Source: Caprella mutica
Lineage: Eukaryota > Arthropoda > Malacostraca > Amphipoda > Caprellidae
Direction of reading: 5' to 3'
NCBI GenBank assembly: GCA_947561585.1
Contig: CANNZV010000267.1
Location: 248,001 to 312,000, forward strand
Length of the DNA: 64,000 nt
The position numbers and the translations under genes were made by a program. Within the stretch, counting starts at the first letter, position 1, and each line of letters opens with the position of its first letter. Positions 27,301-35,403 of this stretch are shown in pieces. Below the pieces are notes generated by a model that worked only from the letters and a program-made list of their open reading frames with translations, ran no database searches and was not told where the DNA came from.

Positions 27301-29628
27301 GGAGGTAATGATGGCGAAATACATCTCTCAGCAAGTGGTGGAACGATGCCTTATACCTATACTTTAGGCATGGAAACCAATATGACAGGCGACTTTTTGA
27401 ATATAACTGCCAATACGCATAATGTGATAATCACAGATGCTGCAGGCTGCGAAACCACGCTCGTAGTAACGATTATAGAACCGATGCCTTTGCTCAGTAA
27501 TCAACTGATTATCAACGATATAGATTGTCAAAATACGATGGGAAGCGGCACAGTAACGGTCTCCGGTGGTACTGCACCCTATAGCTTTAATTGGAGCAAT
27601 ATGCAGACCGATAGCATCTTGACCACGATGACGGCAGGCGAATTTTATGTGACGATTACAGATTTAGAAAATTGTGAAACATTAGATACTCTTATCATTA
27701 ATGAAGCAGCAATGTTAGCTGCAAATGCCGCTAGTACAGGTGCATGTGGCGGTAGCGCTACTGGCACAGCTTGGGTAGAAATGACGAGTGGGGTAGCGCC
27801 ATTTAACGTGCTTTGGGACGCCAATGGCGGCAATGCAACCACCGACACTATTCAAAATCTAATGCCCGGAAATTATCAAGCAACCGTCACTGATGCCAAT
27901 AACTGTGAAGTAATTGTGCTAGCAATGGTCAATGAATTTGACAATTTTACACTGACCACTGGCACTACTGACGACGATTGCAGCGGCACTCCAAATGGCA
28001 CAGCAACAGTCATCATCAATGGTGGTTCGCCTGAATTTATCTATGCTTGGAGTGATGCAGCCATGCAAAATACACCCGTAGCTATGAATTTAGCCGCAGG
28101 CATTTACGAAGTTACGGTTACAGATATAAATGGCTGTAACAATATTGCGACCGCAGTAGTCAGTACTCCAACAGAGCTATCTATCGACGATTTAAGTGCA
28201 ACAAATGCCACTTGCAATGGCGGCAATAACGGCACAGCTACCGTGCTAACAAGTGGCGGTTCAGGCAACTTCACTTATGAATGGAGCAATATGCAGGATA
28301 CGCCAACAGCAACAGGGTTGACCGCAGGAAGCTACGCTGTCACTGTTTTTGATGAGGCAGGTTGTAGTGTAACGGGTACTATTGAAGTCGGCGAAGGCGC
28401 AGCAATGAACCTTGATTTTGCAGTAACGAATGTACTTTGTGCCAATGACGACAATGGCGCAATCGACCTCACTGTGACGGGCGGCGACGGCAATTATAGC
28501 TACAATTGGAGCAATGCTGCAATGACGCAAGATTTGACCAATATTTCTGCAAATCAATACTTTGTAATCGTAACCGATGGCAATGGCTGTGAAATGACTG
28601 GCGACGCAACCGTAATGACAACTGCACCTATTGAACTAACTTTTACGACTTCAGAAGTCTCTTGTTATGACTACGAAGATGGCGAAATATCGGTAGCTGC
28701 ATTGGGCGGTCAAATGCCTTACACTTACGCTTGGTCAAATAGCGAAACGACGAATACAATAAGTAATATTTCAGCCGGAAACTACATGCTAACCGTCACA
28801 GATGCTAATGGCTGTGGCGTAATCGAAAACGTAGAACTCGCGGAGCCTCAGTTGTTTGCTGCAACAGTAGAAGCAATAATGCCGAGCTGTTTTGGCGATA
28901 ATGATGGTAGCTTAATAGTCACCACTATTGGCGGAAATCCAGATTATACGTATAGCTTAAATGGCATAAATTTCACCAGCGAAAACACTTTTGATAACCT
29001 CCCATCGGGCTATTTCGACCTCTATGTCGAAGACGGCAATGGTTGTCTGTTTGATAGCTTAGATTTATACCTCGACCAACCTAGCGAATTTGTCGTAGAA
29101 GTGGGAGAAGACCGCACCGTAGAGTTGGGCGACCGCGTAGAATTGGAAGCTTTGTTAAGCGATGGAACGACAGGAATAGATTTCCTTTGGACAACGGCAG
29201 AAAACATTGAATTAAGTTGTTATGACTGTTTTAATCCAGTCCTTTTCCCAGAGTTGAGCAGCACTTTACAAGTGCTTGCAACTGACCAAAATGGCTGTAC
29301 TTCTAGCGATGCATTAACCATTTATGTAGATAAAAACTACCGTTTATATGTACCCAATGCATTCTCTCCCAATGCAGACGGCATGAACGATTTATTTATG
29401 CCATATGGCAAAGAAGGTATTCATATCAAGACCTTCAAAGTATTAGACAGATGGGGAGATTTAGTATTCACGGCAGATGATTATTTGCTCGAAGAAGGGC
29501 GTTTTGCTTGGGATGGTATGTTCCGTGGTAAAGAGGCAAAAGCAAATGTTTATACCTGGTATATTGAGGCAATTTTTCAGGATGGCGAGCATGTATTGTT
29601 TAAGGGAGATGTGACTTTGATACGATAA
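24394..29628 (+). CDS. Large T9SS type B cargo: choice-of-anchor L domain, P-like domain, SprB repeats
   Basis: The 1744-residue protein begins with a signal peptide (1-28, ending FFSANA before Q29). Residues about 40-280 form a choice-of-anchor L domain (VLTTGVVE, FNYVFASEEYPEF, ALIPGTNLPVTINN). A Calx-beta-like segment follows (about 290-390), then a region like a proprotein-convertase P domain (about 466-575; HSVDEDLDVYLFSPGG, GNWTDLYFGD). Next are fibronectin-III-like and SprB-like repeats, including a duplicated block (DNA about 26300-27000 and 27010-27715). The C-terminal 95 residues (VPNAFSPNADGMNDLFMPYG ... WDGMFRGKEA) are a T9SS type B sorting domain. Family knowledge says it is exported across the outer membrane by T9SS. 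No catalytic residues are evident; surface adhesion or matrix binding is inferred. A strong terminator follows. Confidence 0.92.
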   Translation: MSKLLLFKILKISWLACFFTTCFFSANAQFEAASGTYEPYNPETLIRNVLLGEGVEVLNVQFDGNEAATGYFNKGMDVIGIDQGIVLTTGVVETQGANIGIVEPGSTEASANNNSVASDPDIMQLAEGTDVFNLTKFTITFVPSSDQLSFNYVFASEEYPEFACTAYNDIFGFFISGPGFSGGFENGGENIALIPGTNLPVTINNIHPINPANGCAAEFEEFFNDNDGTANFPVYDGYLNTFTAQATVVPCETYTIKLVIADLGDSQRDSGVFFEAKSFNSKGLSVNAQTNSIDGTVVEGCTEGAFVISVDEPATQDIQLDYTFIGTAQIINDYTFSLMPVLLPAGATSVEIPIIPLEDGIVEDIESIGLDIQINDCTRDTFWLYIRDTDLISPNLGNDTTICLGESLQLDGDINYPNPPNTVFTSTLAPQIVPSPSGNNPPIPIYMPVDVDGIFPPDLRPGLIQSVCMNIQHSVDEDLDVYLFSPGGQFIPLTTDNGETGNNYENTCFTPTAADDITGGFPNAPASMAPFTGNFQPEGNWTDLYFGDSPTNGTWQLLALDDETAFSGILQDFTITFNAPASIIYEWLPTTDLTCADCPNPIATPSVTTTYTLTITDAYGCSVSDEITINVIDTYDAPVVSCTNITTDEITFTWNEVDFANAYEVSIDGMNWITPNDTDTSHIATGLSLGESVTLQVRVLGECNANVGETTCQTLDCTTLNINITLQNVSCNGGNDGEIHLTVDGGTAPYTFALGAETNMTGDFMNLMATTHNVLIVDGLGCETSVPLPITEPVALMSNPVLINDIDCQTPVGSATVTVSGGAYPYFYNWSNAQSDSIFTTMTGGEFQVTISDVNNCQIFDTIIINEEPTQVFDAPMVTCTNITMSTITFIWNDQPNNMGYEVSLDGMTWTAPNDSNISHIISGLSLGESVTLFVRALGDCADIGEATCETLNCTPLSIDEMLQNVSCNGGNDGEIHLSASGGTMPYTYTLGMETNMTGDFLNITANTHNVIITDAAGCETTLVVTIIEPMPLLSNQLIINDIDCQNTMGSGTVTVSGGTAPYSFNWSNMQTDSILTTMTAGEFYVTITDLENCETLDTLIINEAAMLAANAASTGACGGSATGTAWVEMTSGVAPFNVLWDANGGNATTDTIQNLMPGNYQATVTDANNCEVIVLAMVNEFDNFTLTTGTTDDDCSGTPNGTATVIINGGSPEFIYAWSDAAMQNTPVAMNLAAGIYEVTVTDINGCNNIATAVVSTPTELSIDDLSATNATCNGGNNGTATVLTSGGSGNFTYEWSNMQDTPTATGLTAGSYAVTVFDEAGCSVTGTIEVGEGAAMNLDFAVTNVLCANDDNGAIDLTVTGGDGNYSYNWSNAAMTQDLTNISANQYFVIVTDGNGCEMTGDATVMTTAPIELTFTTSEVSCYDYEDGEISVAALGGQMPYTYAWSNSETTNTISNISAGNYMLTVTDANGCGVIENVELAEPQLFAATVEAIMPSCFGDNDGSLIVTTIGGNPDYTYSLNGINFTSENTFDNLPSGYFDLYVEDGNGCLFDSLDLYLDQPSEFVVEVGEDRTVELGDRVELEALLSDGTTGIDFLWTTAENIELSCYDCFNPVLFPELSSTLQVLATDQNGCTSSDALTIYVDKNYRLYVPNAFSPNADGMNDLFMPYGKEGIHIKTFKVLDRWGDLVFTADDYLLEEGRFAWDGMFRGKEAKANVYTWYIEAIFQDGEHVLFKGDVTLIR

Positions 29629-29652
29629 ATGAATAACAAATAAAAATCTTTT

Positions 29653-29695
29653 AGCGCGCCTTTTTCCTTTTCGGGAGAAAGGCGCGCTTGTTTTT
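29653..29695 (+). terminator. Strong terminator after the choice-of-anchor L gene
   Basis: The GC-rich stem agcgcgcctttttcc pairs with ggagaaaggcgcgct around ttttcg, followed by a T run. Confidence 0.92.
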
Positions 29696-29739
29696 ACTGC
29701 AAAAATAAACCCTACTAAGCAACGATGAAAAAATAAGTT

Positions 29740-29901
29740 AAGTACCCGGACACATTTATTCGTGGAATTTTAGGGCTAAGATTTTTTCGATAGTTTTTCT
29801 TAAAAAATCCTTGCATAGCCTACGTTACGGAAGTATTTTTTTAGGAAAAATAACGGAAAAAGATAGTTCTAAAAACCGATAATAAATGTGTCCGGGTACT
29901 T
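29740..29901. repeat. MITE-like element family X, copy A
   Basis: The 162-bp element begins aagtacccggacacatttat and ends in the inverse ataaatgtgtccgggtactt, a perfect 20-bp terminal inverted repeat. It abuts copy B, the junction being the palindrome gggtacttaagtaccc. A third copy is at 51920-52083. Confidence 0.85.
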
Positions 29902-30067
29902 AAGTACCCGGACACATTTATTCGTGGAATTTTAGGGCTAAGATTTTTTCGATAGTTTTTCTTAAAAAATCCTTGCATAGCCGTAGTTACGGAACTATTT
30001 TTTTGGAGAAAAATAGCGGAAAAATATCCTCTCAAAATGTCCATAATATAAATAGGGGCATGTACTT
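29902..30067. repeat. MITE-like element family X, copy B
   Basis: The first 100 bp are nearly identical to copy A; the right end (ggggcatgtactt) is a degenerate form of the terminal repeat. It is arranged head-to-tail with copy A. A short minus-strand ORF inside is shared with copy C but looks fortuitous. Between 30068 and 30280 there is only a 17-bp direct repeat (gcctgccca.tgtggtc at 30115 and 30172). Confidence 0.8.
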
Positions 30068-30280
30068 ATAACATCTTGCTCTTTCTTTTGGTCTTATTTT
30101 TTACTTTAAAATCAGCCTGCCCATTGTGGTCAAAGAACCTTTTAAAGTAAACCTAAGCCCAAAATAAATTCGCCTGCCCACTGTGGTCGAAATCATGAAC
30201 TTATTCTTTGAGCCTTACTAAACCGAGAGTCGCTGATTATTGCTGCTATCCTTATTTTAATCAATTATATTAAAAATATT

Positions 30281-30310
30281 TTGGTCAACCAATTTATTAT
30301 TCTAACTTTG
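30281..30310 (+). promoter_or_regulatory. Promoter, ancestral susC promoter, with overlapping operator
   Basis: TTG at 30281-30283, a 19-bp spacer and TAACTTTG at 30303-30310 match the Bacteroidota consensus TTG-N19-TAnnTTTG exactly. The -33 element is part of the operator-like ttggtcaaccaa (30281-30292). It points toward susC, but an IS element now lies between them. Confidence 0.72.
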
Positions 30311-30320
30311 TTTTACAAAA

Positions 30321-30350
30321 TATTGGTTAACCAATATTTTGGTCAACCAA
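30321..30350 (+). promoter_or_regulatory. Two further GntR/FadR-type operators downstream of the promoter
   Basis: tattggttaaccaata (30321-30336) is a perfect 16-bp palindrome, and ttggtcaaccaa (30339-30350) follows two bases later. Both share the TTGGT-NN-ACCAA core with the -33 region (30281-30292) and with the site before the gntR gene (51518-51529). FadR/GntR proteins are known to bind TGGTNNNACCA-like palindromes. Confidence 0.68.
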
Positions 30351-30495
30351 TGTTGCTTACAAAGGTTTTAATAAAAACTAAAACTTCTTTTAATTATTAT
30401 TGAATTCAAACTAACCAGTACAAAGTGTATGCACAACTTAAATCCTAGTTAAAACGACTTGCTCTCAATTAGGCATATTCTTATGTCATTCTTAC

Positions 30496-31950
30496 CTCGA
30501 CTTTAGCCATTTAAGCAGCTCTTGCTGCCATAAAAGCTAAATGATTGATAATGAGTTCTTTAATATTTTCACAGTTGCTATTTTTAGCCGACTGTAAATT
30601 AAATTGATACCTCCATATTCTATATCTGACGCTATGCAGTGCATCAGAGAAGGTTGGAAGTTGTTTTTTGTACCAAGCTGTAGGAAAAATGTTCAATTTT
30701 TCTTTTTCTTGGAGTATATCAGCCCATAAAGTGACTATACTAAACATAGCCATTAAGGCTGGAGTTGTTCGTGCAATACTTTTATCAGACCATTGTCTTT
30801 GTGTTTCTACACCCAAATGCGCACGAACTTCTTCAAATGTAACTTCTACACTCCAACGTTTAAGAAAATGTTCTACAATCGTAACTGTAGGCATTTCTAA
30901 ATCGGTACAAGCCACAACCGAAGGGTCTAATTTACCTTCTGGGTCTTTAAGTAAGACCCATTTAAGATTAACCAAAGGTTTACCGCCTCTATACCAAACG
31001 GAAGTGCCAGAACAAATGAGCATAGGTTTATTCTTTTCTCCGTACCACTCAGAAAAAATAAGCTTTTGCCATTCAGTGCTTGGGTCGTCATATCTCTGCT
31101 GTAGTGAAACTTGCTTTTCACCTTTGAGAGGAGGTCTTCCTAATGGTTTTTCTCCTTCAGGATAAACGGGAGCAAAATCATACAAGGCTGCATTCATACG
31201 GAAGCGAACAATCCATGTTTGAAACTGACAAACTTGACTCAACAACTCCATGACGGCATAAGAGCCGTCTGCAACAACAATACACTTAAAGTCTGAAAAC
31301 CAACGGTTTATCACTTTGGCGATTTGCAAAGACCAGTCGCTTAACTTCTTATGTCTTTTACCTCTTTGCTTATTGTAGCGTTCAGAAGGAGCTAAAATTG
31401 ATAAAAAAGGTAAAGCCCATAATCGTTGTGCCCAAGAAACAGGTGTCAGTAGCATTACACAAACCCAACGTAATCCGCTACACTTTACGAAGTGACCTTT
31501 ACTTGATCTGACCGCGTCTCTGTATATGCCGCGTGCTTTTATATTTGTGCCCCAACGACGTTCAATAGTTTCATCTATTCCAAAAACAAGAGTTTTGGTA
31601 TCTTTAAAAAAGCGTTTAACAATTAAACGACCCAAATATTTTGAACATTTAAAAGAACTCCATTGGGCACGACTCAAAACGCGATGGTATAAATCCCAAC
31701 GTTTCGTATCAGATAAATTAAGGGTACGCAATATGCCGCAAACGGTTCTTTTACCTTGTGTCAATATTGCGCCCAATAATAAAATAATCGCTCGACGATA
31801 AATTTTATTTGAAAATGTCGAAGAAAATACGGACATTAATTCCGTGAACTCAGGTGGTACTATAAACATATTTTTGCATTGTGGTTAATACAAAAATTGT
31901 AAAAAGACCTCTTGGGTTCATTTTTCCTATTTCAAATGGCTAAAGTCGAG
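30496..31950 (-). mobile_element. Intact IS element, 1,455 bp, with 17-bp inverted repeats and 5-bp target duplication
   Basis: The terminal repeats ctcgactttagccattt (30496-30512) and aaatggctaaagtcgag (31934-31950) are perfect inverse copies. The 5-bp sequence cttac directly flanks both ends (30491-30495 and 31951-31955), a target site duplication. One full-length transposase ORF fills the element, its stop codon lying in the left inverted repeat. Intact ends and target duplication indicate a fairly recent insertion. It sits between the regulated promoter at 30281 and susC. Confidence 0.93.
30511..31869 (-). CDS. DDE transposase, IS4/IS701-like
   Basis: The 452-residue protein has the layout of an RNase H-fold DDE transposase. 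Candidate catalytic residues are D99 (FGIDETIERRWG), D201 (VVADGSYAV) and E346 or E347 (VTFEEVRAHLGVE). The text LKRWSVEVTFEE corresponds to the C1 signature region of IS4-type enzymes, and the presence of RYNKQRGKRHKK between the first two Asp fits the IS701-like group of the IS4 superfamily. The frame is uninterrupted, so the enzyme may be active. It is transcribed opposite to susC, away from it. Exact IS family is uncertain because the 5-bp duplication does not match the usual 4-bp duplication of IS701. Confidence 0.9.
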   Translation of the reverse strand: MFIVPPEFTELMSVFSSTFSNKIYRRAIILLLGAILTQGKRTVCGILRTLNLSDTKRWDLYHRVLSRAQWSSFKCSKYLGRLIVKRFFKDTKTLVFGIDETIERRWGTNIKARGIYRDAVRSSKGHFVKCSGLRWVCVMLLTPVSWAQRLWALPFLSILAPSERYNKQRGKRHKKLSDWSLQIAKVINRWFSDFKCIVVADGSYAVMELLSQVCQFQTWIVRFRMNAALYDFAPVYPEGEKPLGRPPLKGEKQVSLQQRYDDPSTEWQKLIFSEWYGEKNKPMLICSGTSVWYRGGKPLVNLKWVLLKDPEGKLDPSVVACTDLEMPTVTIVEHFLKRWSVEVTFEEVRAHLGVETQRQWSDKSIARTTPALMAMFSIVTLWADILQEKEKLNIFPTAWYKKQLPTFSDALHSVRYRIWRYQFNLQSAKNSNCENIKELIINHLAFMAARAA

Positions 31951-31974
31951 CTTACTTAATGTAATAAAATCAAA

Positions 31975-34900
31975 ATGAATTTAAAAACGAACTTAACATT
32001 AATGATGATACTGCTACTGAATGTATCATTATTTGCACAAGACAGTTATACGTTGTCCGGTAATGTATCGGATGCCGATAACACTCCACTCATTGGAGTC
32101 AATGTTTTAGTGGCGAACACCTCATCTGGAACAGTTACAGATGTGGATGGAAATTATCAAGTAAAAGTCAGTAATGGTGATGTATTAGAATTTTCTTACA
32201 CAGGATTCACCACTCAATCTATCACGATAAGTGATCAAAAAACACTCAATGTTACCCTTCAAGAAGGGACTTTATTAGACGAGGTAGTCGTAGTTGGTTA
32301 TGGCTCTCGGAAAAAATCGCACAATACTGGTGCTATTGCGCAGGTAGGCGGAGCTGATATAGCAGCTATTCAGGCTACTCGTGTAGATGATGCTTTGGCA
32401 GGTAAATTGGCGGGTGTTTTAATTCAGAATCAAGATGGCGCGCCTGGTGCAGACCCAAAGATTCAAATTAGAGCAGCTTCTTCTATTTCAGGTGCTTCAA
32501 ATCCCCTAATTGTTGTGGATGGATACCCGATTTCAGGAAGTTTGGCTACTGTTAATCCAAACGATATTGAAAGTTTGGAAGTATTAAAAGATGCTGCTTC
32601 AGCTGCTATTTATGGTTCTAGGGGCGCAAATGGCGTTATTCTAGTGACCACCAAAAAAGGAAAGTCAGGTAAAGCTAGTTTCAGTTATAATGCTTACGCG
32701 AGTACTTCTAGTCGCTATGTAAGGGATAATATAACTCAGACATCTTCAGAATGGGCTAGTACAGTAGAAGCGGGTATAGCTGATGGTACTTTTGATGTTT
32801 CGGAAGTAGATCCAGCTTTATTAGACTATAGATTAAATGCCTTCAAAAATTCACCAGGTGTAGTAAATGTGGAAGATTGGTTGTTCCAAAATGGTAATAG
32901 CATGAGCCACAACTTCAACATGAGCGGTGGTACTGATGATGTAAATTACTTTGCTTCAGTTGGTTATTTAGACGCAGAAGGTATTGTTATCACTCAAGGT
33001 TTTGAGAGATATAATGCACGCTTGAATGTGGATGCTAAATTGGGTAAAAAATTCAAAACGGGTGTAAATTTCAATGGTTTTGTATCTGATAGAGATATCG
33101 TAGCGCATGACCAACGTGATTTATTGAGAGCGTATAGCGTTCACCCTATTTACCACACAGCAGAATCTATTGCATTCGTTCAAGACTTAGACCGCCAAGC
33201 ACAAGAATTAGGATTGGCTGGATTTGACGAAGGTTTTAGAGGTGGTGATGCACCTTGGAACAATAGTATCCAAACATTGGAGCCTGGTATGTCAGCACAA
33301 GACTGGCACTATGGTAGAAGTGGTAATGGTATTGGTGGATCTGGAGATGCTGGCCCTGCTACTAAATTGGATGCGGCAGACCAATGGCAAAAAACGCTTT
33401 TCGGTAATGTTAGCTCCTACTTACAATACAGCATCGTAGAAGGTTTGAATGTAAAAACGGTTCTTGGTGGAGACATCAGAGATACACGCGATTTTTATTC
33501 TCAAGGATTAGAAGCAGACTCTAGAGCACGTACTACTCAAACAGACTTGGATAGAACGAATGTTAAAAGAGCTTCTGTTTTAAGTGAAACTACCTTGAAT
33601 TATACGAAAGAAGTGGGTAGCCATGACATCGGCGCTGTAGCTGGTGTTGAATTTCAAAACTTTTATATCACAGGACTTCAATTAAGAGGTACCAATGTAC
33701 CTTTTGGCCAGCCTTTTAATTATGGCTTGTTAGATCCAGCAGATATTTCTATTTCGGAGAGAGCCGAAACGATTTCAAGAAGAAGTGTTTTTGGACGTAT
33801 TAACTATGCTTATGACAATCGTTACTTAGCGTCTGTATCTGTCAGAAGAGATGGTGACTCACGTTTTGGTGCGAATAATAAATTTGCAACATTCCCAGCA
33901 GTTTCTTTGGGTTGGAATGTACACAATGAAGCCTTCTATAACTCCGACTTTTTGACGGATTTGAAACTACGTTTCAGTACAGGTTCTTTAGGAACTACGG
34001 CTTTCTTGGGGGCTTACAATTCATTGAGTCTTTTGAACCCTCAAGCATCTATATTTGGAACTGCATTTTTAATTCCTAACGATATTGCAAATCCAAATTT
34101 AACTTGGCAAACGAATACAGAGACTAACTACGGTATCAATTTAGGTTTCCTTGGTAACCGCTTCACATTAGGTGTAGACTATTACACATCTAATATTGAA
34201 GATATCTTAATTAGACAAAGTGTTTCGGAAGTATTAGGTACAACTTCTATCGCTCTTAACTCTGGTGATGTTCAAAGTTCAGGAATGGAGTTTGAATTAG
34301 GTGCAGCAGTCGTTAATACTGGTAATTTCCGTTGGAATGTTAACGCTAATCTATCTACAGTTAATACAGAAATTATGGACTTAGGTGGTTTAGATGAATT
34401 AGCTCCTACTATTTATGGTCAGAGTGGTCGTGGTCCTGTTTTTAGAAACTATGTAGGTGGAGAAATTGGTGAAATGTGGGGATTAGAAACTACAGGAATG
34501 GTTGAAATGGAACATGTAGCGGATCCTACGAGAAATAATGGCATCAATAGTGGTGAAAGCTATGTTGTTGATCAAAACGGTGATGGTATCATTGATCGTA
34601 CAAGAACAGTTGAAGAAGGTGGCGATTTAGTTAAAATAGGACAAAGTACACCAGATTTTTACTGGGGTTTGAGTAGCCAAATGACTTTCAAAGATTTGGA
34701 TGTATCCTTCCAATTCCAAGGAGCACAAGGTGGTGATGTTTACAATATTGACCCGCTTTACTATAACTCACAATGGGGTGGAAGATTACGCTCTAGTTTT
34801 GATGCTGATGAAGACGGTATTGCTGACCATAATGGACAACATTATGAAAGAAACAGAAACCAAACAGATGCTTTGATTCAAGATGCATCTTATGTAGCAT

Positions 34901-35148
34901 TGAGAAACGTAACTATCGGTTATGCACTTAATCCAGATGTGTGTAGCAAAGCAGGTTTAGGTTCTGCAAGAGTGTATGTTGCAGCTACTAACTTGTTGTA
35001 TTCAATGGCTGATAACTATACCTCTTTCAATCCAGAAGGTGTAGAAACCGGAAATGGTGGTTACTTAGGACCAACCACTTATGGTGTACAAGTAGGTGCA
35101 ACTCCAGTAGCAAGAAGTTTCACATTAGGTGTAAATGTTAATTTCTAA
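31975..35148 (+). CDS. SusC/RagA family TonB-dependent outer membrane transporter
   Basis: The 1057 residues start with a signal peptide (about 1-21, ending SLFAQ). A carboxypeptidase-regulatory-like domain follows (about 25-100; LSGNVSDADNTPLIGVNVLV, SGTVTDVDGNY), then the segment DEVVVVGYGSRKK, a plug domain (PLIVVDGYPI; LEVLKDAASAAIYGSRGANG; VILVTTKKGKSG) and a long beta-barrel ending in aromatic residues (FTLGVNVNF). SusC proteins import oligosaccharides captured by a SusD partner, powered by TonB. The neighbouring alginate genes suggest alginate oligosaccharides as substrate. susD follows 255 bp later. The IS element 24 bp upstream separates the gene from its likely native promoter, so expression may be reduced or depend on readthrough or an IS-borne promoter. 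Confidence 0.95.
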   Translation: MNLKTNLTLMMILLLNVSLFAQDSYTLSGNVSDADNTPLIGVNVLVANTSSGTVTDVDGNYQVKVSNGDVLEFSYTGFTTQSITISDQKTLNVTLQEGTLLDEVVVVGYGSRKKSHNTGAIAQVGGADIAAIQATRVDDALAGKLAGVLIQNQDGAPGADPKIQIRAASSISGASNPLIVVDGYPISGSLATVNPNDIESLEVLKDAASAAIYGSRGANGVILVTTKKGKSGKASFSYNAYASTSSRYVRDNITQTSSEWASTVEAGIADGTFDVSEVDPALLDYRLNAFKNSPGVVNVEDWLFQNGNSMSHNFNMSGGTDDVNYFASVGYLDAEGIVITQGFERYNARLNVDAKLGKKFKTGVNFNGFVSDRDIVAHDQRDLLRAYSVHPIYHTAESIAFVQDLDRQAQELGLAGFDEGFRGGDAPWNNSIQTLEPGMSAQDWHYGRSGNGIGGSGDAGPATKLDAADQWQKTLFGNVSSYLQYSIVEGLNVKTVLGGDIRDTRDFYSQGLEADSRARTTQTDLDRTNVKRASVLSETTLNYTKEVGSHDIGAVAGVEFQNFYITGLQLRGTNVPFGQPFNYGLLDPADISISERAETISRRSVFGRINYAYDNRYLASVSVRRDGDSRFGANNKFATFPAVSLGWNVHNEAFYNSDFLTDLKLRFSTGSLGTTAFLGAYNSLSLLNPQASIFGTAFLIPNDIANPNLTWQTNTETNYGINLGFLGNRFTLGVDYYTSNIEDILIRQSVSEVLGTTSIALNSGDVQSSGMEFELGAAVVNTGNFRWNVNANLSTVNTEIMDLGGLDELAPTIYGQSGRGPVFRNYVGGEIGEMWGLETTGMVEMEHVADPTRNNGINSGESYVVDQNGDGIIDRTRTVEEGGDLVKIGQSTPDFYWGLSSQMTFKDLDVSFQFQGAQGGDVYNIDPLYYNSQWGGRLRSSFDADEDGIADHNGQHYERNRNQTDALIQDASYVALRNVTIGYALNPDVCSKAGLGSARVYVAATNLLYSMADNYTSFNPEGVETGNGGYLGPTTYGVQVGATPVARSFTLGVNVNF

Positions 35149-35403
35149 ATAAATCTTTAAATATTCTTTGAAAAATTCCGTGAAAAAAGCAAAATTAATA
35201 GACTTTATGAATGAATAAAAGTGTTGATTTTGTTTGCTCTAATCACAGGATTTTTTGAAAAATCATTTTTAAATAACGCCAATTGGAGGCTAAACTTAGG
35301 TACTAAAAATTAAGTATTTGTGGTTTTTTATAATGCCAAAAAATAAATACTTGATAATCAGTATTCCTTTATTTAGCCCTTAATTCGCATAAGTAATAAA
35401 ACA

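Noticed and set aside
29841..30044. Minus-strand ORF of 67 codons, also present in the repeat at 51709-52062
   Set aside because: It lies inside the non-coding MITE-like element; the shared reading frame follows from repeat identity, and the downstream parts of the two frames differ.
30668..31165. 165-codon ORF on the plus strand inside the IS
   Set aside because: It is antisense to the transposase and has no independent features; a shadow of the codon use of the real gene.
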